A stretch of DNA of 64,000 bases from NCBI GenBank assembly GCA_027257055.1, contig JAPVLO010000115.1, forward strand, positions 310,001 to 374,000, written 5' to 3'. The notes beneath the pieces are model-generated. The model was not told the DNA's origin. It searched no databases and was given only the letters and a program-made list of their open reading frames with translations. This document shows, one piece after another, positions 1 through 18,510 of this stretch. The position numbers were made by a program, and so were the translations under genes. The stretch comes from Cephalopachus bancanus. Its lineage: Eukaryota; Chordata; Mammalia; Primates; Tarsiidae. Numbering within the stretch: the stretch's first letter is position 1; each line of letters opens with the position of its first letter.

Positions 1-11
1 CCTGGGAACTA

Positions 12-311
<300 letters not shown>

Positions 312-1639
312 TCAGGTAAGCTTGACTGAGGCACCATGAGAAGAGCATTCAAAAAAATTATCTCACAGTTATATTCACAAGGATTTCTGACCTGATTAAA
401 TTCCACAAAAGCTATTAGAATATCTTTTGTAACCTGAAGGGAAGATAAGTCAATGTCTTCAATTTCTCTATCCTTCATATTTTACCTTACATTTATAAAA
501 GAAAGGTACAGAAAGATTCCTTTTGCCTCAAGAGATTTGAGATCTAAGAAATACCTTTGACATTCAGCCCTCATTTAAGCATAGGAATGCAGATGCAGAA
601 ATCATAAAAGGCTGTAACCCAGTAAAAAGATCATTTAGTATGGGGGTTCTAAATTTCTTCTAGCCAGCATATCCAAAGTAGATAACACTTCAGTTAAGTA
701 ACCGAAGTGAAATAAAGGGTACACCAGTGTGTCCAAGAGGGACTCTATTCTAAAAGCAGTCTCCTTCTGTCCAATTTTTCCCTTATTACCAACCCACTGA
801 GAATCTCTCATCTGTTTCAACTGACAGAAAAGCTCATGCCTAGAGATGAAAGTGACATACCCAAAGTTAAGAACTGAAAGGGTCAGAGCTTCTATATAAC
901 CTTGATAATCCTATCCCAAAAGTATTACTAATCACTAACTCGATAATATATGTATAGTCATATAATTGTATAAGAAAAATTAAAAAGAGGAAAAAACTAG
1001 GGATATGAGTACAAATAAAACAGTACCCAAAATAACTGCTTTGTGGCCAGGCAGGGTAGCGCATGCCTGTAATCCCAGCACTTTGGTAGGTGGAGGTGAG
1101 ACGACTCACAGCCCAGGGGTTAAAAACCAGCCTGGAGGCCAGGCTTGGTGGCTCAGCCTATAATCCCAGCACTTTGGGAGCCCAAGGCGAGTGGACTGCC
1201 TGAGCCTGCGGGTTCAAGACCTGCTTGGGCAACTTGGCGAGACCTCGGCTCTACAATAAATCAAAAACTAGCTGGGCATTGTAGGCGTGTGCCTGTAGTT
1301 CCAGCTACTTGAAAGGCTGAGGTGAAGGATTGCCAGAGCCCAGCAGGTCGAGGCTGCGGTGGCTGGGAGCGTGCCACTGCACTCCAGTCTGGGCGACAGA
1401 TTGAGACTCCAACTCAAAAAAAAAAAAAAAAAATCAGCCTCGGCAACATGGGGAGACCTCATTTCTATAATAAATAAAAAAATTAGCCTGGTGTGGTAGT
1501 ACATGCCTGTAGTTCCAGCTACTTGAAAGGCTGAAGTGGAAGGATCATCTGAGCCCAGCAGGTTGAAGCTGTGGTAGCCGTGAGTGTGCCACTGTACTCC
1601 AGCCTGGGCAACAGAGTGAAACCTAACTTTAAAAAAGAA

Positions 1640-2890
1640 AAAGCTACTTATAGGCTTCAACCTTGATGATCCAATAGTAATAAAAAAAATTAAAGTTACT
1701 TATTGGCAGCCAGCCTCGGTGGCTAAGCCTGTAATTCCATGCTTTGGGAGGCTGAGGTGAGTGAATTGCCTGAGCCCGCGGGTTCGAGACCCACCTGGGC
1801 AACTTGGCGAGACCTCATCTCTTCAATAAATGAAAAAAAATTAGCCGGGCATGGTAGCACGCGCCTGTAGTTCCAGCTACTTGGAAGGCTGAGGTGGAAG
1901 GATCGCCGGAGCCCAGCAAGTTGAGGCCGCGATGGTCGGGAACATGCCACTGCACTCCTGTCTGGGCGACAGAGTGAGACTCCAACTCAAAAAAAACAAA
2001 AAAGTTACTTATTGGCTTGGTGGGTGACACCTATAATCAGAGGGAGAACTGCTTGAGCCCAGGAGTTCGAGACCAGCCTAAGCGACATAGAGAGATCTTG
2101 TCTTTACAATTAAAAATCAGAAAAATAAGCTAGGTGTGTTGGCACATGCCTATAGTACCAACTACTCAAGAGGCTGAGGTAGAAAAATTGCCTGAGCCCA
2201 GGAGGTCAAGGCTGCGGTGAGCCATTATCACTGCACTCCAGCCTGAGCAGCAGAGTGAGACCCTTACTCCAAAAAATAAAGTTACTTAGCTGGGTTCAGT
2301 GGCTCAGACTGTAATCCTGCGCCTTGGGAGGCTGAGGGGAGTGGACTGCCTGAGCCCGCGGGTTCGTGACCCGCCTGGGCAGGCGAGACCTCATCTCTAC
2401 AATAAATCAAAAAAAAAAATCAGCTGGGCATGGTAGCGCGCACCTATAATTCCGGCTACTCGGAAGGTTGAGGCGGAAGGATCGCCAGAGTCCAGCAGGT
2501 TGAGGCTGCGGTGGCCGGGAGCGGCCACTGCATTCCAGTCTGGGCGACTAAGTGAGACTCCAACTCAAAAAAAAAAAAAAAAAAAAGTTAACAGCCGGGC
2601 TCGGTGGCTCAGCCTGTAATCCCGCGCCTTTGGGAGGCTGAGGTGAGTGGATTGCCTGAGCCCGTGGGTTCGAGACCCGCCTGGGCAGCGAGACCTCATC
2701 TCTACAATAAATAAAAAAATCAGCCGGGCGTGGTAGCGCATGCCTGTAATTCCGTCTACTCGGAAGGCTGAGGCGGAAGGATCTCCGGAGCCCAGCAGGT
2801 CGAGGCTGCGGTGGTCGGGAGCGGCCACTGCACTCCAGTCTGGGCGACAGAGTGAGACTCCAGCTCAAAAAAAAAAAAAAAAGTTACTTA
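1640..2890 (+). repeat. Serial Alu array at one repeated target motif
   Basis: Four plus-strand Alus are separated by the same short sequence. AAAGTTACTTATTGG occurs at 1692-1706 and 2001-2015. AAAGTTACTTA occurs at 2278-2288 and 2880-2890, and a shortened AAAGTTA at 2584-2590. A diverged form precedes the array near 1640. The members belong to different Alu subgroups, so successive insertions at one site fit better than tandem duplication. Confidence 0.8.
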
Positions 2891-3519
2891 TCCAAAAGAA
2901 AAACAAATAACCCAAAATGAACAAGGCTTAACTATATACAGTACATCAAATTCCAGTCACTAATCATAAAATGAGCAACACTTATGTACTTGTTTGAAAT
3001 GATCTGCACAGGCTGGGTTCAGTGGCTCAGCCTGTCATCCCAGCACTTTGGGAGGCCGAGATGAGTGGAATGCCTGAGCCTGTGGGTTCCGCACCAGTCC
3101 AGGCAACTTGGTGAGACCTCATCTCTACAATAAATCAAAAATTAGTTGGGCATGGTAGTTCGCGCCTGTAGTTCCAGTTACTTGGAAGGTTGAGGGGGAA
3201 GGATTGCCAGAGCCCAGCAGGTCGAGGCTGCGGTGGCTGGGAACGTGCCACTGCACTCCAGCCTGGGCAACAGAGTGAGACTCCAACTCAAAAATTAAAA
3301 AAAAAAAAAAAAAAAAAGATTGCACAATATAGAAACTAAAAAACAGAAAAGTCAGGTGTGGAATATTTGTGTAAAAAGGGAAAAAATGATATACATATGA
3401 TATCTCTGAAATGACACTCAGGAAATGATGGTGATTTCTAGAAAGGGAAACAAGTGGCTGGAGGGCGAGGAGATTTTTTTCACTTAAAACTCTTTTGTAT
3501 CTTACATTTTGTGCCTTGT

Positions 3520-4680
3520 GAATTCATGCATTCAATAAATGCTTGCTAAACATGACTATGAATCAAACATCATGGCACTAGAACTATGCTAATAAATGAA
3601 ACAGTCAAAAATGCCTTCGAGGCAAGAGAAAGAAACATATAATAGGTCAGATGGTAGTAAGTGGTATGAAAAAAATTAAGCAGGGAAAATGTGCAGAGGA
3701 TGGGTGTGTGATGGACACTTAAGGGTGGTGTACAAAGAAAGGTTTACTGAGGGGGACATTTCAGGAGGGAGGAGAGGAAGTTGACAATGAAGCCATGTGT
3801 CACACGGAAAGGAAATTCTTGGTGGAGGAAACAAGTGCAAAAGGTCCTGAAGTTGGAGCATGCCTAGTCATGTTCAAGGACAGCAAGAAGATGGGTGTGG
3901 CTGGAGCATCATGAACAAGAGGGAGATTGGTAGTTGAAATCAGGGAGATTGGTAGTTGAAGTCAGAGAGGTTGAAGGGAAGAGGAACAGAAACGGCTAGA
4001 GCCTCGCAGTCCAGCCTCTGGACTCTGCTCACACGTAAGCACTGGAAGAACTCTGCCTGTCTTACAAGAGAAATGGGAAGCCCTTGGAGGATTTTAGGCA
4101 GAGGCAACATGACTTAATATTTTAAAAAGATCACCCTAACAACTGTGTCACAAAGACTGTAGAATATAAAGGACATAAATAAAGGGGACTTGTAAGGAAT
4201 TTACTGTAAAAATTTAGGTAAGAGAGAATGATGGCTCAGACCAGAGAGGAAGCAGTAGAGCTGATGAGAAATTAGTGGATTCTGAAGACATTTTTTTTTT
4301 TTTTTTTTTTTTGAGAAAGAAGGATTTACTAAGGGGACAGAAAAACTCTCAGAGTGGGAAGGGACCCAAGGGGGTTGACCCTGAATACATTTAAGACCAA
4401 ACTGAAAGAACTTGCTGACAAATTCTATATGAAATGTAAGAGAGCAATTCTATATGAAATGTAACATCCTTCCAAATGACTCCAAGATTTCTGGCATGAG
4501 CAGTTGTGGATGTGTTCTTTCACTGACCAAGAGAGGAAAGCTAAGGAGTAGATGGTTTAAGGGCAGACGATCAAGAGTTCAGTCTTAGATGTATTAAAGG
4601 TTTGAGACATCTACAGACATCCAAGAGACACCATATGAATGTGCTGCATAGGTTAAAAAAAAATTCAATGACTGCGATTA
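3520..4680 (-). repeat. Ancient mammalian interspersed repeat (L2-like LINE suspected)
   Basis: The stretch has the typical order of a very old dispersed repeat: ATTCAATAAATGCTTGCTAA, then GTGCAAAAGGTCCTGAAG, GGGAAGCCCTTGGAGGATTT and GATCACCCTAAC. I read it as antisense to the repeat at 26.3-28.3 kb, which resembles an L2/CR1-type ORF2 end, so I assign the minus strand. The family name is uncertain. It contains a 22 bp tandem duplication at 3920-3963 and a 19 bp direct repeat near 4421 and 4446. The R-like retrocopy at 4294-4380 is inserted in it. Confidence 0.45.
4294..4380 (-). mobile_element. ERV-R-like poly(A) retrocopy, copy 1
   Basis: Read on the minus strand it starts GGTCAACCCC, has CCCACTCTGAGAG and ends CAAATCC-like sequence followed by an A tract of about 20. 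It is flanked by imperfect repeats CTGAAGACATTT (4282-4293) and CTGAATACATTT (4381-4392), which I take as a target site duplication with one change. Its polyadenylation signal position reads AGTAAA. It is homologous to the copies at 24.45 and 40.86 kb. Confidence 0.7.
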
Positions 4681-5205
4681 TCAAGAAAATCACCCGTGCT
4701 CAGTGGCTCAGTCTGTAATCCCAGCACTTTGGGAGGCTGAGGTGAGCGGACTGCCTGAGCCCACAGGTTCGAGACCCGCCTGGGCAACTTGGCAAGACCT
4801 CATCAGTACAATAAATCAAAAATTAGCCGGGCGTGGTAGCGTGTGCCTGTAGTTCCAGCTACTCGGAAGGCTGAGGCGGAAGGATTGCCGGAGCCCAGCA
4901 GGTTAAGGGTGCGGTGGCCAGGAGCGGCCACTGCACTCCAGTCTGGGTGACAGAGTGAGAAATCAAGTGAAAAAAAGAAATCAAGTGATCAATAACTTGA
5001 TAACTTTTCTGCTGACGACTGAAAACTTTCAAAGTATCAACTTTTACTGACGTCCTAACATGGTACAAAGGCTCACAACTTAATAGGATCTCAAACATTC
5101 CCAAAACTTAAAGAGATTATCTTGTCAGCTTGATAAACAATGTAGAGAACGCAAATCACCCAAGTACCCCCTAACCCAATTACCAAATCTCTGATGGTTC
5201 TTTCA

Positions 5206-5577
<372 letters not shown>

Positions 5578-5775
5578 TCAAGCAGAAAGGACGAAAGACT
5601 TTCTCCCTTCCCCTGCCCCCCAAACTGTGTATGGTTTTAGGGTCAAGCCTGACAAACTATGAATATGGTAGGTCTTATGGCCAAAGAGACGCTCTTACTT
5701 CTTCCCTTCTTTCCAAATCTGGATTTTAAACCTCTTTCTGTTCCCATCTATCCTTCATTTTCTCACTTTCTAAGA

Positions 5776-5960
5776 CAGTGTTTTAAGAGGAACTTCAGAA
5801 CACATGTACTGAAATCACTTGGAGTGCTTGTTAAAAATGGAGATTACTGGTCTCACCCCAAAAGATTCTGATTCAGTAGTTCTGGGTGGGACACAGGATT
5901 CTGTATTTTTAACAATTCCCCAGGTGATTCTTGGGTCCATTAAAAACTGTTGCTCTAAGT
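5776..5960 (+). mobile_element. MER5A-like DNA transposon remnant
   Basis: In intron 14 (5502-6200, no Alu). The order AACACATGTACTGAAATCAC, GATTCTGATTCAGTAGTTCT and CCCCAGGTGATTCTTGG is typical of the MER5A non-autonomous hAT element, from memory. 5961-6110 (CTCAACGCTGG onward) looks like a second, weaker piece of the same class. The rest of the intron appears unique. Confidence 0.65.
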
Positions 5961-6162
5961 CTAGCTCTCAACGCTGGTTGCATAACTGAACCTCCTGAGA
6001 AGTTTGTATCAATTCTGACTACGGAGGTCTAAGTAGGGGCCAGGCAGATTCCTACTTAAACTCTTCTAGAAAAAAGCTGAAAGAGATTCCCTCATTTTAT
6101 GTGACCAGCCAGAGAAAGCAAGTGGCATGTTGCATAAATGTGAATGGTAATGTGTGAGTTCA

Positions 6163-12352
<6,190 letters not shown>

Positions 12353-12825
12353 TTATAGTATGAGGGTCACAAGATGGATCCCTTTCAGTGAGAGTGAAGG
12401 CCAATTTTCTCATTGCCAAAGGATACAACAGGTAACTTTTTAAAAAACTGCTTTACTGAGGTATAATTTACATACAAGTCCAACAATTTAAAGTAACCCA
12501 AACAGTATGATACTAGTATAAAAATAGAGACACAGGCAGGTGTGGAGGCTCATGCCTGTAATCCTACCACTTTGGGAGGTAGAGGCGAGAGAACCGCCTG
12601 AGCCCAGGGGTTCGAGACCAGCCTAGACAACTTGGTGAGACCTCATCTCTACAATAAATCAAAAAATTAGCCAGGGGTGGTGGCATGTACCTGTAGATCC
12701 AGCTACTTGGAAGGCTGAGATGGAAGGATCACCTGAGCCTAGCAGGTCGAGGCTGCGGTGGCTGTGACTATGCCACTGCAATCTAGCCTGGTGACAGAGT
12801 GGAATTTCGACTCCAAAAAAAAAAA

Positions 12826-13344
12826 AGATATATAGATCAATGAAACAGAATAGAGACCCAGAAACACAGCTATACACCAACAACTAACTGATCTTTGACA
12901 AAGCAGACAAAAACATACAATGGGGAAAGGACACCACATTCAATAAATGGTCTGATAAAATTGGATTTCATATGCAGAAAAATGAAATAGAACCCATATC
13001 TCTCACTATATATAAAAATTAACTCAGGATACTACAAAGACTTAAATGTAAGATCTAAAACTAAAAACATTCTATAAGAAAATCTAGGAAAAACTCTTCT
13101 GGACATTGATTTATGAGTAAGACCTAAAAAGAAAAGGCAAAAAAACAAAAATAGACACATGGGACTTAATTAAGCTAAAATGTTTCTGCACAGCAAAAGA
13201 AATAATCAACAAAATAAACAGACAATCTGCAGAATGGAAAAAAATATTTGCAAACTTTGCATCTGATAAATAATATCCAGAATTTATAAGGAACTCAAAT
13301 AATTCAACAAGAAAACAACTAATAACCCCATTAAAAAATGAACA
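12826..13344 (+). mobile_element. L1 fragment, ORF2 3' region
   Basis: The plus strand reads the distal L1 ORF2 region, with phrases such as ATGGGACTTAATTAAGC and GCAAAAGAAATAATCAACAA (L1 ORF2 C-terminal part, from memory). Stops and frameshifts are frequent, so it is inactive. Because it contains a more 3' part of L1 than the next block, the two are separate insertions. Confidence 0.75.
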
Positions 13345-13412
13345 GGCTTGGCACAGTGGCTCACATCTATAATCCCAGCACTCTGGGAGAATGAGGTGAG
13401 AGGATTGTCTAA

Positions 13413-16290
13413 GCAATAAATATCAACACCAGCAAACTTCCCCCCAAATCCACAAAGACATGGATACTAAACAGCATGATGTTAAACAACTTCTGGGTCA
13501 ACAAGGAAATCAAAACAGAGGTTAAAAGTTACCTGGAAACAAATGAAAATGAAGAAACATCTTACCAAAACCTCTGGGATGCCATGAAAGCAGTAATAAG
13601 AGGGGAATTCGTATCTCTAAGAATACACATGAAAAAATAGAAAGATCACAAGTTCACAGTCTAACAAATCACTTAAGGAAGCTGGAAAAACAAGACCACC
13701 AAAACCCTAACTTCAGCAGAAGAATCCAGGTCACCAAAATAAAAGTCCAAATTCGGGACATAGAAGATAAAAATATAATACAAAAAAATCAATGAATCCA
13801 AAAGCTGGTGTTTGAAAGGATAAACAAGATTGATGAACCATTAGCCAGACTGACCAAGAAACAGAGAGAAAAAGCCCAAATAAACACAATCAGAAATGCA
13901 AAAGATGAAGTCACAACTGACCCTGAAGAAATACAAAAGATTATCAGAGATTACCATGTACACCTGTATGGAAACTGGAAAATCTAAATAAAATGGAGGA
14001 CTTTCTTACATTATACAACCTCCCCAGGTTGAAACAAGAAGAAATCGAGACCCTACACAGACCAGGAAATCGACTATGTCATAAGAAAACTACCTATAAG
14101 GCCGGGCGCAGTGGCTCAAACCTATAATTCCAGCACTTTGGGACGCCAAGGTGAGGGGATTGCCTGAGCCCACGGGTTCAGCCTTGGCAACTTAGTGAGA
14201 CCTCATCTCTACAAAAAAATCAAAAAATTAGCTGGGCATGGTAGTGCACTCCTGTAGTTCCAGCCACTTGGAAGGCTGAGGCAGAAGGATTGCCTGAGCC
14301 CAATGGATCAACACTGGGGTGGCCATGAGCATGTCAATGCACTCCAGCCTGGGCGAGGGAGTGAGACTCCAACAAAAAAAAAAGAAAACTACCTACCAAA
14401 AAAGCCCTGAACCACATGGCTTTCCAGCAGAATCCTATAAAACACACAAGGAAGAGTTGATACCAATCCTATTGAAAGTATTCCAGGCAATCAAGAAAGA
14501 TGGAACTCTCCCCAAATCATTTTATGAAGCTAACATCACATTGATACCCAAACTGGATAAAGATCCAGCAAAGAAAAAGAACTACAGGCCAATATCCTTA
14601 ATGAACATAGATACTAAAATTCTCAACAAGATTCTAGCAAACCAGATCCAGCAACACATCTCAAAAATCATTCACCATGACCAAGTAGCTTAATTCCCGG
14701 AATGCAGGGCTGGTTCAACATCCGCAAGACATAAATGTAATTAAATATATCAACAGATATAAAGACAAAAAAAACACATGATTATATCATTAGACATGGA
14801 AAAAACTTTTGATAAAATCCAGAACCCTGTCTTGATAAAAACCCTTGAACTTCTAGGCATAGACGGAACATACCTCAAAATAGTCAGAGCCATCTATGAG
14901 AAACCCACAGTCAACAGACAGAAATTGGAACCATTTCCCCTGAAAACTGGAACAAGACAAGGCTGCCCACCTCATCCCTCCTGTTCAACATAGTATTGGA
15001 AGTCCTAGCTAGAACAATCAGACAAGAGAAGGAAATCAGGGGTATCCAAATAGGAAAAGAGGAGGTCAAGTTATCCCTCTTTGCAGAGGATATGATTCTA
15101 TACCTCGAAAACCCAAGAGATCTGTCAAAAACCTACTTGCTCTGATAAAGGACTCTTTGGCAAAGTCTCAGAGTATAAAACAAATGTGCAAACGACAGTT
15201 GCATTTCTACATACCAACAATAAACAGAAACCCAAATAAAAAGCACAATCCAAGGCCAGGCATGGTGACTCACACCTATAATCCCAGCACATTGGGAGGC
15301 CGAGGTGAGAGAACTGCCCAAGCCCACGGGTTCTAGACCAGCCTGGGCAACTTGGTAAGACCTCATTTCTACAATAAATAAAAAAATTAGCCAGGCGTGG
15401 TAGCATGTGCCTGTGGTTCCAGCTACTTGGAAGGCTGAAGCAGAAGGATCGCCTGTACCCAGCAGGTTGAGGCTGCAGTGGCCGTGAGCATGCCACTGCA
15501 CTCTATCTAGTCTGGGTGACAGAGTGAGACTACAACTCCAAAAAACAAACAAACAAAACGCAATCCTATTCACAATAGCCAAAGAAAAAGGAAATACCTT
15601 GGCGTCTTCCTAACCAGAAATGTGAAAGACCTTTACAACAAAAACTACAAAAACACAGCTCAAAGAAATCAAAGATGACACAAATAAATGGAAAAATATT
15701 CCATGCTCATGGATTGGAAGAATCAACATTGTTAAGATGCTTTATTATAAAGCTACAATAATCAAAACAGTTTGGTATTGGTACAAGAACAGGCATACAC
15801 AGACCATGGAACAGGACAGAGATTCCAGAAGCAAAACCAATTTTTTTCTCAACTCATCTTCGAAAAAGCATCTATCACCAACCACTGGGAAGAGGAGAAC
15901 CTATTCAGTAAATGGTGCTGGGAAAACTGGCTGACCACATGCAGAAGATTAAAACAAGACCCCTACCTATATCATCATACATAAAAGTCAACTTTAAATG
16001 GATCAAAAACCTAAATATAAAACCTCAAACTATAAGAACCTGAGAAAATGCAGGAGACACCCTTATGGAAATTGGAACTGGCAACCAATTCCTAATTAAA
16101 ACCCCAAGTGCCCATGCCATAAGAGATAAGATAGACAAGTGGGACCTCATCAAACTGACAAGCTTCTGCAAAGCCAAAGAAACCATCAAGAGCGCAGGGA
16201 GACAGCCCACAGACTGGGAAAAAAATATCTGCCAACTGTATATCTAACAAAGGTCTAACATCTAGGATCTACAAGGAACTCAAAGGTGTC
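13413..16290 (+). mobile_element. L1 element, broken ORF2 with reverse transcriptase, split by two Alus
   Basis: Blocks 13413-14099, 14386-15253 and 15556-16290 form one collinear plus-strand L1 interrupted by Alus at 14100-14385 and 15254-15555. The region before the reverse transcriptase is full of stops. Two open pieces then read reverse transcriptase: [12 protein letters not shown]...NYRPISLMN...IHHDQVA (14400-14693) and [14 protein letters not shown]...GTRQGCPP (14778-14990). The second catalytic motif reads [13 protein letters not shown], so FADD is FAED. The element ends in a run of 14 G at 16291, with no L1 3' UTR or A tail. Confidence 0.85.
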
Positions 16291-16304
16291 GGGGGGGGGG
16301 GGGG
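16291..16304 (+). repeat. Homopolymer G14
   Basis: Fourteen consecutive G sit at the point where the L1 ORF2 sequence stops, followed by a short spacer and an Alu from about 16312. G-rich tracts occur in L1 3' UTRs, so this may be its remnant, or the tract may be an assembly-sensitive homopolymer. Confidence 0.9.
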
Positions 16305-16739
16305 AACAGCCTGCTGGGCGTGATGGCTCACACCTATAATCCCAGTACTTTGGGAGGCCAAGGTGAGAGGATTGCCTGAGCCCATGGGTTCAAGACCAGC
16401 CTGGGCAACTTGGGGAGACCTCATCTCTACAATAAATCATATTAGCCGGGCATGGTAGTGCACGCCTGTATTTCCAGCTACTTGGAAGGCCGAGGTGGAA
16501 GGGTTGCCTGAGCCCAGTAGGTCGAGGTTGCGGTAGCTATGAACATGCCACTGCATTCCAGGGCGACAGAGTGAGACTCTGAGTCAAAAATAAACAAACA
16601 AAAAACCCAAAGAGTTTTTTCACACATTTTTTTTTGGTGGTAATTGTGCTCCCCCCTCAAAACTTTAATACTAGTTATGTTGTATATCTGTTTATGTACT
16701 GTGGCCCTCTGAAAGGGCAAAATGACTATAACATCTTAG

Positions 16740-17580
16740 ATTCTCCCTTCCCAGCAAGAGTCAATTTTGCCACTGTTGAGAATGTATGACCTTGTTTGTT
16801 GAGAATGTAGACAAATGATTTTTCTGCCATTTCTTGAGATAATCATGTGGTTACTTTTTAGTCTATTAATATAGTGAACTACAAGCTGGGCACAGTGGCT
16901 CACGTCCCTAATTCCAGCACTCTGGGAGTACAAGGTGGGAGGACTGCTTGAGCCCAGAAATTTGAGACCAGCCTAGGTAACAGAGTAAGATCTCATCTCT
17001 ATAACATGTCAAAAAATAAGCCAGGTGTGGTGACACATGCCTGTAGTCCCAGCTCTGTGAGAGGCTGAGACAGAAGGATCACCTGATCCCAGGAGGTCAA
17101 GGCCACAGTCAGCTGTGATTGTGCCACTGCACTCTAGCTTGGGTGACACAGTGAAACCACAACTTAAAGAAAAAAAATCTATCCATCTATATCTATAGAT
17201 AGATAGATAGATAATATACACACAGTGGACTGCACTGATTTTCAAGTGTCAAAACCAATCTTAATAATTAATAGGATAAATCCCATTTGATCATGATGCA
17301 TTATTCTTTTTATGTATCTCTTGACTTAAATTTGTATTGGGGCTATAATTTTCTTTGCTTGTCACGATTTCATTTGGTTTTGATATTAGTGTAATGCTGG
17401 TTTCACAAAATTAGTGTGTCCTTCTGTTTTCTGAAACTGTGTATGTATAACTGGTATTATTTCCTCTTGTTTGCTATAACTACCAGTAACAACATCTGGG
17501 CCTTAAACTTTCTTTGTTGGAAGGTTTTTTAAACTACAAATTTGATTTCTTAACATAAAGTTATTCAGATTATCTACTTA
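16740..17580 (-). mobile_element. Old L1 fragment, antisense, interrupted by an Alu
   Basis: The plus strand reads TTTGGTTTTGATATTAGTGT and AATGCTGGTTTCACAAAATTA, the antisense of the L1 reverse-transcriptase region in its usual order. An Alu sits at 16884-17170 with a short GATA-type repeat after it. It is strongly diverged and non-coding. Confidence 0.6.
17179..17213 (+). repeat. GATA/TATC microsatellite
   Basis: TCTATCCATCTATATC followed by tandem GATA units, directly after the A-rich end of the Alu at 16884-17170, a common birthplace of microsatellites. Confidence 0.85.
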
Positions 17581-18510
17581 TTTTATTTTTATTTATTATT
17601 GTTTTGAGTTGGAGTCTCGCTCTGTCACCCAGGCTGAAGGGCAGTGGCACGCTCCTGGTCACCACAGCCTCCACCCACTGGGCTCAGGTGATCCTTCTGC
17701 CTTAGCCTTCCAAGTAGCTGGAACTATAGGTATGAACCACCATGCCTGGCTAATTTTTTGACTTATTGTAGAGATGAGGTCTTGCCAAGTTGCCCAGGCT
17801 GGTCTCGAATCCACGGGCTCAGGCAATCGTCTCATCTTGTCCTCCCAAAGTGCTGGGATTACAGGCATGAGCCACCGTGCTCGGTGGCTATCTACTTATT
17901 CTTTTTTTTTTTTTAAGAGTTGGAGTCTCACTCCTTTGCCCAGGCTAGAGTGCAGTGGCACACACGCTCACGGCCATCTCAGCATCAACCTGCTGGACTC
18001 CTGCGATCCTTCCGCCTCAGCCTTCCAAGTAGCTGGAACTACAGATGTGCGCTACCACACCCAGCTATTTTTTTATTTTATTGTAGAGACTAGGTCTGGC
18101 CAAATTGCCCAGGCTGGTCTTGAACCCCTGCTCAGGTAATCCACTCACCTCAGCCTCCCAAAATGCTGGGATTATAGGGATTACCGAGGGATTACTGAAC
18201 CTGGCCTATCTACTTATTCTTTTTTTTTTTTTTTCGAGTTGGAGTCTCACTATGTCGCCCAGACTGGAGTGCAGTGGCTGCTCCTGGTCACCGCAGCCTC
18301 GACCTGCTGGGCTCCGGCGATCCTTCCGCCTCAGCCTTCCAAGTAGCCGGAATTACAGGCATGTGCTACCACGCCCGGCTGATTTTTTTGATTTATTGTA
18401 GAGATGAGGTCTCGCTGCCCAGGCAGGTCTCGAACCCGCGGGCTCAGGAAATCTACTCACCTCAACCTCCCAAAGGTGCGGGATTACAGGCTGAGCCACC
18501 GAGCATGGCC

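Noticed and set aside
15133..15582. Minus-strand open frame of 149 codons
   Set aside because: Alu antisense translation inside a broken L1; not a gene.
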